Position numbers and translations under genes: made by a program | Origin: Brachyspira intermedia PWS/A | Lineage (GTDB): Bacteria > Spirochaetota > Brachyspiria > Brachyspirales > Brachyspiraceae | Direction of reading: 5' to 3' | Assembly (NCBI RefSeq): GCF_000223215.1 | Contig: NC_017243.1 | Span: forward strand, 2,108,001-2,172,000 | DNA: 64,000 bases | In this document: one piece after another, positions 35,762 through 45,083 of the stretch | How the letters are laid out: each line of letters starts with the position of its first letter | Position numbering within the stretch: position 1 is the first letter of the stretch | The notes under the pieces: model-generated | The model's database searches: none | Seen by the model: the letters and a program-made list of their open reading frames with translations, nothing else | Told to the model about the DNA's origin: nothing

Positions 35762-37270
35762 TTAATGCATATTTTTATATTTATTATATTCTTCTAAAAT
35801 TCCTAATCTTATATACTCCTCTATAGGAGCTTCATTTTCTATCATTAGTAATACCATATTCTTAATCATTTCATTTTTTATAGAATCATCTTTTATAGGA
35901 TTTTCCTGATGAGGATCATTCTCCAAATCATATAATACCCAATCCAACTCATCTATAAGAGTCATTTTTTTAGGTAAAGTTAAATATTTTATCTTCATAA
36001 CCTTACAGCCTTTAGTAAAGCTGAAAGCATCATGAAGTTCAGTAGTTTTTAATTCATCTATGCTAAAGAAATTTACCATATGCATAGGCATCAAAGTATA
36101 ATTATATAATTCTGTATCATTAGATCCGTCTTTCTTAAGAGCATAATCTTTCATAAGAACATATCTTCCGTCTGTAATACATATTTGATTGGCATGCATT
36201 CCAAACAAAGCATATTTTCTTACTTCATTGTCATTGTCTATAGTTTCTTTCAAAGAAAAACCCTTCATATCCTTTGTCTTTTCAATACCAAAATAATCTA
36301 ATATTGTAACAGGTAAATCTATAGTCTGAACTAATGCTTTTCTTCTATTATTTATATTTTTTTCATTATGTTTTTTAGATTCATATATAAATAATGGTAT
36401 ATTTGATATTTCATTGTATAGCTGATGAATGTTCTTACCCCAGCAATTATGCTCGCCTAATAAAAAGCCATGATCTGTGTTAACTATCAAAACAATATCT
36501 TCTTTTGAATTATCAATATAATCTAAAAGCTTACCAAGATAATTATCGCACATAGATAATAAAGCAGCATACATATATCTGCAATGCTCTATCTCATCAT
36601 TAGTTTCTTCTACTTTTGAATAGTTAGGCCAGTCAAAGTATAAATCGCCATAATTAAAATCATAATTATCTTTATACTTATCATAAGTGAAATATGGCTC
36701 ATGCGGATCAAAACATTCTATTTGTAAAAACCAATTATCATTATTTATATTCTTATCCAAGAAATCAAATGCTGATTGAAATATCTTGCTTAAAGGATGA
36801 TCTTTTTCATCTTCCATATATTTCCTGTTTATTTGATCTTGTTTATTAATATTGCCTAGATATTTTTTAGGTAAATCTTTGAAATTTAATACAGCCTTCC
36901 AATGATCAGCTTCCTGGCCTCTCACTATTTCCCAGCTATTATATCTATTATGATAAGTAGCTCCTCCGTCTTCCCAATAATGAAGATGATCGCTTATCAA
37001 ATGTGTATATACCCCGTTTTCTTTCAATATTTCTACAGCAGAATCATCGAACGGCTCTAAAGGTCCCCAGCTTCTATGAAGAAAATTATATCTTGCTGTA
37101 TGAAGTTCTCTTCTTGCCGGCATACAAGGCAAACTTCCAGCATAACAATTATCAAAAGTAACTGCTTTATCTGCTAGTCTTTGAAAGTTCGGAGTTTTAG
37201 TCCAAGTACAGCCATAAGGTTCTAAAAAATGTTTATTAAGAGAATCAAACATCAGCATTATAAGCTTCAT
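35762..37270 (-). CDS. Cys-type sulfatase, second copy
   Basis: 502 residues, no signal peptide. The active site is C49-M-P-A-R53 in 'SLPCMPARRELHTAR'; the N-terminal 'MFDSLNKHFLEPYG' carries a metal aspartate, and 'IVNTDHGFLLGEHNCWGK' lies near 265-282. It differs strongly from the other sulfatase, so the two likely act on different sulfate esters or positions. The start is seven bases from the end of the upstream ABC ATPase gene, so they are co-transcribed. Confidence 0.92.
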   Translation of the reverse strand: MKLIMLMFDSLNKHFLEPYGCTWTKTPNFQRLADKAVTFDNCYAGSLPCMPARRELHTARYNFLHRSWGPLEPFDDSAVEILKENGVYTHLISDHLHYWEDGGATYHNRYNSWEIVRGQEADHWKAVLNFKDLPKKYLGNINKQDQINRKYMEDEKDHPLSKIFQSAFDFLDKNINNDNWFLQIECFDPHEPYFTYDKYKDNYDFNYGDLYFDWPNYSKVEETNDEIEHCRYMYAALLSMCDNYLGKLLDYIDNSKEDIVLIVNTDHGFLLGEHNCWGKNIHQLYNEISNIPLFIYESKKHNEKNINNRRKALVQTIDLPVTILDYFGIEKTKDMKGFSLKETIDNDNEVRKYALFGMHANQICITDGRYVLMKDYALKKDGSNDTELYNYTLMPMHMVNFFSIDELKTTELHDAFSFTKGCKVMKIKYLTLPKKMTLIDELDWVLYDLENDPHQENPIKDDSIKNEMIKNMVLLMIENEAPIEEYIRLGILEEYNKYKNMH

Positions 37271-37276
37271 ATAATT

Positions 37277-38020
37277 CTACCACCATTTGATTAAATCTGT
37301 TACATAATTTCTAAGTCTTACAAATTCTTTATCTGCAATATCTCTAGGTCTAGGCATATTATTTTCTACTATTGTTTTTACTTTTGTAGGCTTATTAGTA
37401 AGAACCATAATATTCTCACCCAAATAAACAGCTTCTTCTATATTATGAGTGATAAATATAACTGTAGTTTTAGTTCTCTGCCAAAGTTTTACCAATTCAT
37501 CTTCAAGTTTATATCTTAATTCTATATCTAATTGGGCATAAGGCTCATCCATAAGCAAAAGCTCAGGATACATAGCAAAAGCTCTAGCTATAACAACCCT
37601 TTGAAGCATACTGGCTGATAACTCATAAGGATAATATTTTCTAAACTTACTAAGCCCTACTATCTCGATAAATTCATCTACCCTTCTTTTCTTTTCTTCT
37701 TTAGGTATCTTTTTCACATCAAGACTAAATGCCACATTCTCCTCAACATTTCTCCAAGGCATAGTTGAATTTTCTTGAAATATATATGCTATATTATGTT
37801 TTTTCAAATTTACAGGTTCATCATCAATAAGTATCTCACCAGATGTTATATCATAAAGTTTAGTTAAGCTATTCAAGAAAGTAGTTTTTCCGCAGCCTGT
37901 AGGTCCAACGACACATAATAAATCACCTTTATTAACATTAAATGAAATATTATCTAAAACAAGCAAATCACCAAATTTTTTAACTAAATTATTAACTTTT
38001 ACTTTAATTTCTTTTTCCAT
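37277..38020 (-). CDS. ABC transporter ATPase (TauB/SsuB type)
   Basis: About 247 residues from the ATG at 38020; a TTG nine bases earlier is the only other choice. The Walker A is 'GPTGCGKTT' (~43-51), the Q-loop is 'YIFQENSTMPWRNVEENV', the signature is the unusual 'ELSASMLQRVVIAR' in place of LSGGMxQR, and Walker B is 'LLLMDEPYAQLD'. It powers import with the permeases upstream. It is the second ATPase gene of the locus, so the importer may use a heterodimer, which would fit the degenerate signature here. Confidence 0.92.
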   Translation of the reverse strand: MEKEIKVKVNNLVKKFGDLLVLDNISFNVNKGDLLCVVGPTGCGKTTFLNSLTKLYDITSGEILIDDEPVNLKKHNIAYIFQENSTMPWRNVEENVAFSLDVKKIPKEEKKRRVDEFIEIVGLSKFRKYYPYELSASMLQRVVIARAFAMYPELLLMDEPYAQLDIELRYKLEDELVKLWQRTKTTVIFITHNIEEAVYLGENIMVLTNKPTKVKTIVENNMPRPRDIADKEFVRLRNYVTDLIKWW

Positions 38021-38042
38021 AAAATACAACTCTTAATAATAA

Positions 38043-38818
38043 TTAAACTATTCTATCAGATACTAATGCAGATAATTCTTTCCTTAAACTTAAAAACTTA
38101 CTATCTACATAGCTTCTAGGTCTAGGCAAATCAATAATATACTCTTTATCTATAGAAGTAGGACATTCATTTAAAACTATAATCCTGTCAGCAAGATATA
38201 TAGCCTCTTCTACATTATTTGTAACGAATACTATTGTTCTTTTTTCTTTTTCCCATATTCTAATTAACTCTTCCTGCATAAGATACCTAGTTTGTGCATC
38301 CAAAGCTCCGAAAGGTTCATCCATAAGCATAACAGCAGGTTCATTGCAATAAGCCCTTGCAATACCAACTCTCTGTTTCATACCGCCTGAAATTTGAATA
38401 GGATAAGAATTTTCAAAACCTTTAAGTCCAACCAAATCTATATAGTATTGTGCTTTTTCTCTTCTTGTTTTTTTATCAACGCCTCTGATTCTAGGTCCAT
38501 ACTCTACATTGCCCATCACTGTATACCATGGGAATAAAGATATAGTTTGATATACTACACCTCTATCTATACCGGGACCTTTAACAGGATTATTATTAAC
38601 TATAACCTCTCCGGATGTAGGCTTTTCAAGTCCGGCAATTATGTTAACAATCGTAGTCTTTCCGCATTGACCGGGACCAAAAAAGCTAAAAATTCATTCT
38701 CTTTAACTTTTAAATCCAATGATTTTATTACTTCAAAATTAGCATTTTTAGTAACAAAAGTTTTAGAAATATTTTTCAGTTCTATCATGTTTTTTACGAA
38801 TTCTTGTTCCATGAGCAT
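38043..38818 (-). CDS. ABC transporter ATPase (TauB/SsuB type), frameshifted in a T6 tract
   Basis: The intact part (38519 downwards) has the signature 'QISGGMKQRVGIARA', Walker B 'VMLMDEPFGALD' and the H-loop replaced by 'VTNNVEEA'. The N-terminal part is in another frame: from the ATG at 38818 (GAGGA seven bases upstream, overlapping the permease stop) it reads MLMEQEFVKNMIELKN and runs to a T6 tract at 38684-38679. There one more T would continue into 'FFGPGQCGKTTIVN' (Walker A) and on into the intact part. So the gene is whole except for one base. Sequencing error, slippage or real inactivation are all possible. Confidence 0.85.
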
Positions 38819-39585
38819 AATTTATCCTCTACTTTTCTCATAATGATAGCCAAAATATATCCAACGATACCTATTGCCATTATACCAACTAATATCTGTG
38901 TAGTATTATTAGTTTCCTGTCCATTAATTATAACCCAACCTGCTCCTTCAGAAGATCTCACCATCTCAGCACCAACAACAGTAGCCCAACTAACAGAAAC
39001 TGCCACCTGCAAACCAGCAAATATTACAGGTACAGATGAAGGCAATACCACAGTAAATAAAGTTTGTAATTCATTAGCTCCAAGCATTTTTGAAGCACCT
39101 ATTAATGTTTTATCAACACTTTTTGCTCCGTAATAAGCATTCAAAGTTATTGTATTGAAAGCAGCTAAAAATATTAAAAAATATTTAGAAAGCTCTCCAA
39201 GTCCGAACCATAATATAGCTATTGGAATCCAAGCTATAGGAGGTATAGGTCTTATTAATTGATATATAGGATCAAATATAGCACAAATATATTTATTCCA
39301 ACCCATTAAAACGCCTAAAGTAATGCCTAATATTGCAGCAGCAACATAAGCTATTAAAACCCTAGACAAACTCCAAGCTATATGCCCTATAATAGAATAT
39401 TTACCAATAGGTTTTACTAATGTATAGAAGAAATTATATATTACAGTAAAAGGACCAGGCATTAATTTACCCAAATCACTAAAAGAAACTGCTAACTGCC
39501 ATAATATAATAAAAACTACAATAGATGTTACAGCAGCAAAAAATGATAAATATGCTTCTTTAAATTTATTACTTTTCATCACCAT
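38794..39585 (-). CDS. ABC transporter permease (TauC/SsuC type)
   Basis: 263 residues with about six TM helices and the binding-protein-dependent permease EAA loop 'GASKMLGANELQTLFTVVLPSSVPVIFAGLQ' region near 165-195. 'RPIPPIAWIPIAILWFG' near 110 is a hallmark of nitrate/sulfonate/taurine permeases. It overlaps the other permease by seven bases and the frameshifted ATPase gene by 25, so translation is coupled. Confidence 0.94.
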   Translation of the reverse strand: MVMKSNKFKEAYLSFFAAVTSIVVFIILWQLAVSFSDLGKLMPGPFTVIYNFFYTLVKPIGKYSIIGHIAWSLSRVLIAYVAAAILGITLGVLMGWNKYICAIFDPIYQLIRPIPPIAWIPIAILWFGLGELSKYFLIFLAAFNTITLNAYYGAKSVDKTLIGASKMLGANELQTLFTVVLPSSVPVIFAGLQVAVSVSWATVVGAEMVRSSEGAGWVIINGQETNNTTQILVGIMAIGIVGYILAIIMRKVEDKLCSWNKNS

Positions 39586-40352
39586 TTTGCTCCTCTTAGT
39601 ATTAATTTTTCAATCAAACTTATTAAATATGTTAATATTGACCCTATAATACCTATAGCTATCATTCCAGCTATAATAATATCTGTTCTATACATACCTC
39701 TTGACTGCTGTATCATAAAACCAAGTCCTTTAGTAGAAGCTAATAATTCTGCAGCTACCAAAGCAGTCCAAGAAGCTCCTAATGCAGATCTAACACCTGT
39801 CAAAATCATAGGTATAGAAGTTGGTATAGCTATCATATATAATAATTGCCAATTAGAAGCACCTGAAGTTTTTCCAACCCAAATATGAACATCTTTGGTT
39901 TGTCTAATTCCGCTATAAGAATTAACTACGCATGCTATAAATGAAGATAAGAATATTACCATAGCTTTGGACATTATACCTATACCAAAAAATATTATCA
40001 TAAGAGGTATCCAAGCTATTCCGGGAATCGGACGAAGCAAATCAAAAAGAGGCCTTACAAACATATCTACGGGCTTATACCAAGCCATTAATATCCCCAA
40101 TGGAATTCCTATGATTAAGCCTAAGAAATAACCTATTAAAGTTATCTGCAAGCTTGAAGCCATATGCTCTATCATAGTAGCTCCATCGGGCGAACTGTCA
40201 TACAGTTTCACTATAAAAGTCTTTATAACCGTTATGGGGCTAGGGAGCAGAGATGGTGTAAATATCTTCATCACATCAGTAACTAAATACCACACGAATA
40301 ATAACACAAATATTGACAATACCGATATTAAAGTATATTTAACACTTTTCAT
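39579..40352 (-). CDS. ABC transporter permease (TauC/SsuC type)
   Basis: 257 residues with six TM helices. It carries 'RPIPGIAWIPLMIIFFGIG' (~107-125) and the EAA loop 'GKTSGASNWQLLYMIAIPTSIPMILTG' region. It is a paralogue of the following permease, and the two likely form a heterodimer in the membrane. It begins 26 bases after the binding-protein gene. Confidence 0.94.
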   Translation of the reverse strand: MKSVKYTLISVLSIFVLLFVWYLVTDVMKIFTPSLLPSPITVIKTFIVKLYDSSPDGATMIEHMASSLQITLIGYFLGLIIGIPLGILMAWYKPVDMFVRPLFDLLRPIPGIAWIPLMIIFFGIGIMSKAMVIFLSSFIACVVNSYSGIRQTKDVHIWVGKTSGASNWQLLYMIAIPTSIPMILTGVRSALGASWTALVAAELLASTKGLGFMIQQSRGMYRTDIIIAGMIAIGIIGSILTYLISLIEKLILRGAKW

Positions 40353-40377
40353 GTATCCCCCTAGTTATTTATTTTAA

Positions 40378-41418
40378 TTATTGATCAACTTTCACATCTA
40401 TTCCTAATGCTTCTTTTATAACAGAAACATCATAGGATTTTTGAACATTTGGTAATGTATCTTTAGATATTTTATTATCTTCATAGAAGAATTGTGCTGT
40501 ACCTGTCATACCATCACCAAACACATAAGTTTCTTCCTGCATCATAGCTGGAGTAACATAAACTTTATACTTAATATCATTATCTAAAGTTTTGTCATCA
40601 TAAACTCTTCCGTTTCTTTCAAACCAATCTTTCTCAAAATCATATCTTGTTTTATAGTCAGAAAGTATTTCAGAAGCTTTATAAGTTGCTTTAATGAATT
40701 TTACTACTTCATCTCTTCTGTCTTCTAAAAATTTATTACCTACATATATACCATCCATAGATACAACATCAGTAGCATCTTCAAAAGTAGCAGCCAAAAC
40801 ATATCCAGCATCTCTAGCTTGGAAAGAATGAGGAGGACTAGCAGCTATAGCATCTCCCTCTCCTGCTACGAATGCCTGATAAGCAGGACCATTATCCATA
40901 TGTATCATTTTAATGTCAGTTCCGCTAAGTCCAAATTTCTTAGCATAACCTATAGCATTAAATTGAGCAGTAGTTCCTAAAGGTCCGAGTATATTCAAAC
41001 CTTTTACAGTTTCAACACTACCTAAAATACTAGTGTTTCCTGCAACTTTTCCTACTTCTTTAGCTATTGGGCTGTCTTTTCTTACAAAGATTCCCATACC
41101 GCCTGTAGTATTAACTTCACCAATCCATTTTGCATTACCTTGAGCTAATGCAAATACTGAAGCCAAACCGCTTGCAGCAATATCTATTTCGCCAGCTGCA
41201 AAAGCTTCATTTATTGGCGCACCGCTTGCAAAAGTAAGTATTTCTATTTCAATACCTTCATTAGAATACATGCCTTTCTCTAAAGCATAAGCTATAGGCA
41301 AAGCAACAGTATTTACCATAGTACCTACTCTTATTTTTTTTGATGAAGATGCAGTTTTTGTACCGCATGATATCAAAAAAGAAAACAACAACAACAAAGT
41401 AAGAATATATTTTTTCAT
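40378..41418 (-). CDS. ABC transporter substrate-binding lipoprotein (SsuA/TauA/NMT1 type)
   Basis: 346 residues with a lipoprotein signal (lipobox LISC, Cys at about 18). The fold is that of NMT1/SsuA-type binding proteins: 'KIRVGTMVNTVALPIAYALEKGMY' region, 'GIEIEILTFASGAPINEAFAAGEIDIAASG' region and 'GLNILGPLGTTAQF'. Relatives bind sulfonates, taurine, sulfate esters, nitrate or pyrimidine precursors. Two sulfatase genes in the same operon favour an organosulfur ligand. It is the first gene of the minus-strand set, opposite the maturase gene, with AAGGAG before the ATG. Confidence 0.92.
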   Translation of the reverse strand: MKKYILTLLLLFSFLISCGTKTASSSKKIRVGTMVNTVALPIAYALEKGMYSNEGIEIEILTFASGAPINEAFAAGEIDIAASGLASVFALAQGNAKWIGEVNTTGGMGIFVRKDSPIAKEVGKVAGNTSILGSVETVKGLNILGPLGTTAQFNAIGYAKKFGLSGTDIKMIHMDNGPAYQAFVAGEGDAIAASPPHSFQARDAGYVLAATFEDATDVVSMDGIYVGNKFLEDRRDEVVKFIKATYKASEILSDYKTRYDFEKDWFERNGRVYDDKTLDNDIKYKVYVTPAMMQEETYVFGDGMTGTAQFFYEDNKISKDTLPNVQKSYDVSVIKEALGIDVKVDQ

Positions 41419-41623
41419 ATATTACTCCTTAATATCATACATTAGCTCCATTAATAAAAAAAAAAAATCAAGCAAAATATATTTTTTTTGTAAAAAATAT
41501 AGCATATTAATATGCAAAATTTTTTTTACATTTTTCATACAATATATATACATAAATTACATAAATATTATAATTAGTACAAATATATTGAAATTTATAA
41601 AATTATGTATTAATATTAAATCT

Positions 41624-42742
41624 ATGAATAATGTATCAGTTTTAATCAAACCATCGTCATCTTTATGCAATATAAATTGTAAATACTGTTTTTATATAGA
41701 TGAAGCCAAAAACAGAAAAATAGAAAATAACGGCATTATGACTGAAAAAGTAATGAAAGCCATAATAGATAAAGTTCTTCAAAATGCTGATAAAAATGCA
41801 TTGTTTTCATTTCAGGGCGGAGAGCCTACAGTAGCCGGTTTTGAATATTTTAAATCGTTTATAGATTATGTGAATATCAGCAATAAAAAGAATATCAATA
41901 TAAATTACAGCATACAAACTAACGGTTTATTGATAGATGATAAATGGTGCCAATTATTCAAAGAAAATAATTTTTTGGTAGGGCTTTCACTAGATATAAT
42001 AAAAGATATACATGATAATTACAGAGTAGATAAAAGTAACAATGATACTTATAACAGAGTATTAGAAACTAAAAAATTATTCGATGCCTTTAATGTAGAA
42101 TACAATATACTTACAGTGCTAACATCTGAATTATCAAAATATCCTAAAGACATATACAAAAAAATAAAGAAGCTGAATATTAAATATACTCAGTTCATAC
42201 CTTGCCTATCTGAAATGAATTCACCTAGCACGGAATATTCTATAAAACCTAAAGAGTTTTCAAACTTCTATAAAGAAATATTTTCATTATGGAAAGAAGA
42301 TTTTTTTAATAATAATTATTACAGCATACAGTTCTTTGACAATATCATTCCATTATTTTTCGGAGGCTATCCTCCTATGACTTGCGGTATAAATGGTACT
42401 TGCACAAATCAAATAATAATAGAAAGTAATGGGGATGTTTTTCCATGCGACTTTTATTGTTTAGATGATTATAAAATAGGCAATATAGCTGAAGATGATT
42501 TAATGCAGATTTATTCAAGCAGTAAAGCAAAAGACTTTATAAATGAAAAATCAAACAGAATAAATGATGATAAACATACATTATGCCGTTCTTGTAGATA
42601 TCAAAGAGTATGCAGCTGTGGATGCAAGAGAATGGAAAACAATATGTATATAGATGAAAGCGGAGAGTTTTGCGGATTTAAAGATTTTCTTGACTATGCT
42701 ATAAATGATATGGCTATAGTATGGAAGATGATATCAAGATAA
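41624..42742 (+). CDS. Anaerobic sulfatase-maturating radical SAM enzyme
   Basis: 372 residues from the ATG at 41624; an in-frame TTG at 41588 is less likely. The radical SAM motif is C15-N-I-N-C19-K-Y-C22, standard CX3CX2C, followed by 'FSFQGGEPTVAG'. The SPASM-type C-terminus has many cysteines ('TCGINGTC', 'FPCDFYC', 'CRSCRYQRVCSCGCK') for two auxiliary clusters. It turns the active-site cysteine of sulfatases into formylglycine without oxygen, and both nearby sulfatases are of the Cys type. It is transcribed away from the ABC/sulfatase operon. Confidence 0.93.
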   Translation: MNNVSVLIKPSSSLCNINCKYCFYIDEAKNRKIENNGIMTEKVMKAIIDKVLQNADKNALFSFQGGEPTVAGFEYFKSFIDYVNISNKKNININYSIQTNGLLIDDKWCQLFKENNFLVGLSLDIIKDIHDNYRVDKSNNDTYNRVLETKKLFDAFNVEYNILTVLTSELSKYPKDIYKKIKKLNIKYTQFIPCLSEMNSPSTEYSIKPKEFSNFYKEIFSLWKEDFFNNNYYSIQFFDNIIPLFFGGYPPMTCGINGTCTNQIIIESNGDVFPCDFYCLDDYKIGNIAEDDLMQIYSSSKAKDFINEKSNRINDDKHTLCRSCRYQRVCSCGCKRMENNMYIDESGEFCGFKDFLDYAINDMAIVWKMISR

Positions 42743-42751
42743 TTTAATTTA

Positions 42752-43075
42752 GGTTATTTGTGGGGACTAGTCCCCCGAACACCTACTTCTTTTGCGACCG
42801 TAGGGAGTGCCTGCGACCATAGGAAGTCCTTTAGGGTGGTATTGCCACAAAAAAGCTATATCCTCGATAAACTCGGATACGCTTCGCGAAAGGCTACATT
42901 TGAGCTTAAATTAATAATCTATATTACATATAATATAAATTATTAATTTTGTATAATTATAAGTAATCAGCCGCACATATAGTTGACTATCCATAATGAT
43001 TTGCAATACCGTGCGGAAAGCCCATATGGCGAATATTTGACAAAGTATAGTTGTTTAGGTATATACTACTCATCA
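42752..43075. repeat. Mosaic dispersed repeat C (inverted relative to A and B)
   Basis: The right part (42960-43070), read on the minus strand, repeats element A: 'TTTGTCAAATATTCGCC', 'ATATGGGCTTTCCGCACGG', 'TATTGCAAATCATTATG' and 'GTGCGGCTGATTACT'. The left part has 'GGGGACTAGTCCCC', a perfect palindrome, a 'CTCGGATACGCTTCGCGAA' block shared with A, and 'TTAATAATCTATATTACAT' shared with the segment at 29.6 kb. The element fills the gap between two convergent genes. A short open frame inside it is not a gene. Confidence 0.72.
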
Positions 43076-43086
43076 ATACAAATAGA

Positions 43087-44928
43087 TTATTTATGAAAAT
43101 GATCATATATATTATTTGCTGCTTTATAGCTTATTCCGGGTATATTTCTAATGCTTTCAAATGATGCATTTTTTATATTGTCTATATTTATAAAATGAGA
43201 ATATAATTTCTCTATAGTTTTCTTACCTATTCCCTCTATGCTTTCAAGTTCGCTTCTGACCATCTCTCTGCTTCTTTTCTTACCATGACTGCTGTTAACC
43301 CATCTGTGAGTTTCATCTCTTACCTTCTGTAAAAATAATCTTGCAGGCTCATTATCGCTAAGCTGTACAGGTTCATTTCTATTAGGCAAATATATTTCCT
43401 CAAACTTTTTAGCTAATGCCATTATAGGCTGTCCTTTTATATCAAGTTCCTTCAATGCCTCTATAGCTGAATTAAGCTGTCCTTTACCTCCGTCTATAAG
43501 TATTAAGTCTGGAAAAGTAAGGTTCTCATCTCTTAATCTTTTGTATCTTCTGTAAACTGCCTCTTTTATTGAAGCGAAGTCATCTATGCCTGTAACTGTT
43601 TTCATATTAAATATTCTATAATTTTTATTATCTGAAACTCCATTAACAAATCGCACCATACCAGCCATAGTATAGCTTCCCTGAATATGTGCTATATCGA
43701 AAGACTCTATTATGCTAGGTGCTTTTTTCAATTTGAATATTTCCTGAAGTCTTGTTATGCCTAAAGGTACTTCTCTAATCAATGCTTTTTCTTTAAATAA
43801 ATGTTTGGCATTTTCATTTGCTATTGCCATTAAACCTTTTCTGCTTTTATCTAATTTTATATCAACATCTCTTCCTGAAACCTGCTTTAAATAATCCTTT
43901 ATTATATCAACATCATTAAGAGGAAAATCTGTAGATATAGAAGCCGGTATCAAATTGGCATGAGTATAATATTGAGTAAAGAATGCAGAAAGTATTTCTG
44001 AATATTTAGACATATTATTTTCATTATAATAATCTTCATCATTAGGAGACTGCATACTAAAAGTTTTTCTGTCTGCAAGTTTACCGCCTTTAACCGATAA
44101 AATCACTATAGTATAATTGCCATTCTCTCCATAAGCTCCTATTATATCAATATCATCGCTTTCAGGAATATAAATACTCTGTTCTACTGTTATATATTTA
44201 AGTAAGTCAATTTTATCTCTCAAATCTTTAGCCGCTTCAAACTCCAACTTTTCAGCATGAACAAACATCTCTTGTTTTAATCTAGCCACCAATTCATCAA
44301 CATTGCCCTCAAGCACCATTATGGCATCATCTATAGTTTTATCATAATCTTCTTCTTTAATTAAATCAGCACAAGGAGCGGTACATTTTCCTATATGATG
44401 ATAAAGGCATGGTCTTATAGGTCTTTTAAGCGGAAAATCATATTTACATCTTCTTAATTTGAAATTATCAATTATAAACTTTACTATATTATCCGCCCTT
44501 TCAGCAGCAACATAAGGTCCGTAATACTTTTTATATTTTCTGGCATTATCTTTATCTATTACATTTCTAGCCTTTATAACCCTTGGAAAATGCTCATTTG
44601 TAATCGCTATAAATGGAAATGATTTCTGATCTTTAAGAAGTATATTATAATGAGGCTTATGCTTTCTTATCATCTCAGCTTCTAATATCAAAGCCTCAAC
44701 TTCATTTTCTGTAAGTATATATTCAATATCTCTTATATGCTCAACTAATGCTGTAGTTTTAGCATCTTTATTAGAATTATTAAAATATGATGAAACTCTT
44801 TTCTTTAGAGATTTAGCTTTACCTATATAAATTATTTCGGATTTGGAGTCCTTCATAAAATATACTCCAGACTTATCCGGAATACGTTTTAATTTATCAT
44901 GTATGTAACTTTTAACTTCCTGATTCAT
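43087..44928 (-). CDS. uvrC: Excinuclease ABC subunit C
   Basis: 613 residues from the ATG at 44928; an upstream TTG extends only into an odd leader. The GIY-YIG nuclease is at the start ('KSGVYFMKDSKSEIIYIGKAKSLKKR' region), then a cysteine-bearing region, the UVR motif (~205-240), the RNase H-like nuclease domain ('IESFDIAHIQGS', 'DLILIDGGKGQLN') and C-terminal helix-hairpin-helix motifs ('IEGIGKKTIEKL', 'IPGISYKAANNIY'). It cuts DNA on both sides of UvrB-bound lesions. Confidence 0.97.
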   Translation of the reverse strand: MNQEVKSYIHDKLKRIPDKSGVYFMKDSKSEIIYIGKAKSLKKRVSSYFNNSNKDAKTTALVEHIRDIEYILTENEVEALILEAEMIRKHKPHYNILLKDQKSFPFIAITNEHFPRVIKARNVIDKDNARKYKKYYGPYVAAERADNIVKFIIDNFKLRRCKYDFPLKRPIRPCLYHHIGKCTAPCADLIKEEDYDKTIDDAIMVLEGNVDELVARLKQEMFVHAEKLEFEAAKDLRDKIDLLKYITVEQSIYIPESDDIDIIGAYGENGNYTIVILSVKGGKLADRKTFSMQSPNDEDYYNENNMSKYSEILSAFFTQYYTHANLIPASISTDFPLNDVDIIKDYLKQVSGRDVDIKLDKSRKGLMAIANENAKHLFKEKALIREVPLGITRLQEIFKLKKAPSIIESFDIAHIQGSYTMAGMVRFVNGVSDNKNYRIFNMKTVTGIDDFASIKEAVYRRYKRLRDENLTFPDLILIDGGKGQLNSAIEALKELDIKGQPIMALAKKFEEIYLPNRNEPVQLSDNEPARLFLQKVRDETHRWVNSSHGKKRSREMVRSELESIEGIGKKTIEKLYSHFINIDNIKNASFESIRNIPGISYKAANNIYDHFHK

Positions 44929-45013
44929 AATTATCAACTTTTTATCAATTATACATAAAATAAAAAACTTTGTCAAAGCAAAAGTATACTATATATTACT
45001 TTATCTTTAAATA

Positions 45014-45060
45014 TAAAAAAACAAACATATCCTATAGAAATATAAGAAAATGTTTGTTTT
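45014..45060 (-). terminator. Terminator of the pheT/phosphoribosyltransferase operon
   Basis: On the minus strand the stem AAACAAACAT / ATGTTTGTTT is followed by TTTT; it lies 24 bases beyond the phosphoribosyltransferase stop. Confidence 0.88.
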
Positions 45061-45083
45061 ATTTATAATATTAAAATTTATAA

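Noticed and set aside
38043-38519. A separate 158-residue ATPase starting with GTG at 38519
   Set aside because: The frame upstream of 38519 still encodes Walker A and the rest of the domain, so this is the downstream part of a frameshifted full-length gene.
42758-42946. Short plus-strand open frame in repeat C
   Set aside because: It is wholly inside the dispersed repeat, has no ribosome site and its sequence is made of repeat modules shared with non-coding copies elsewhere.
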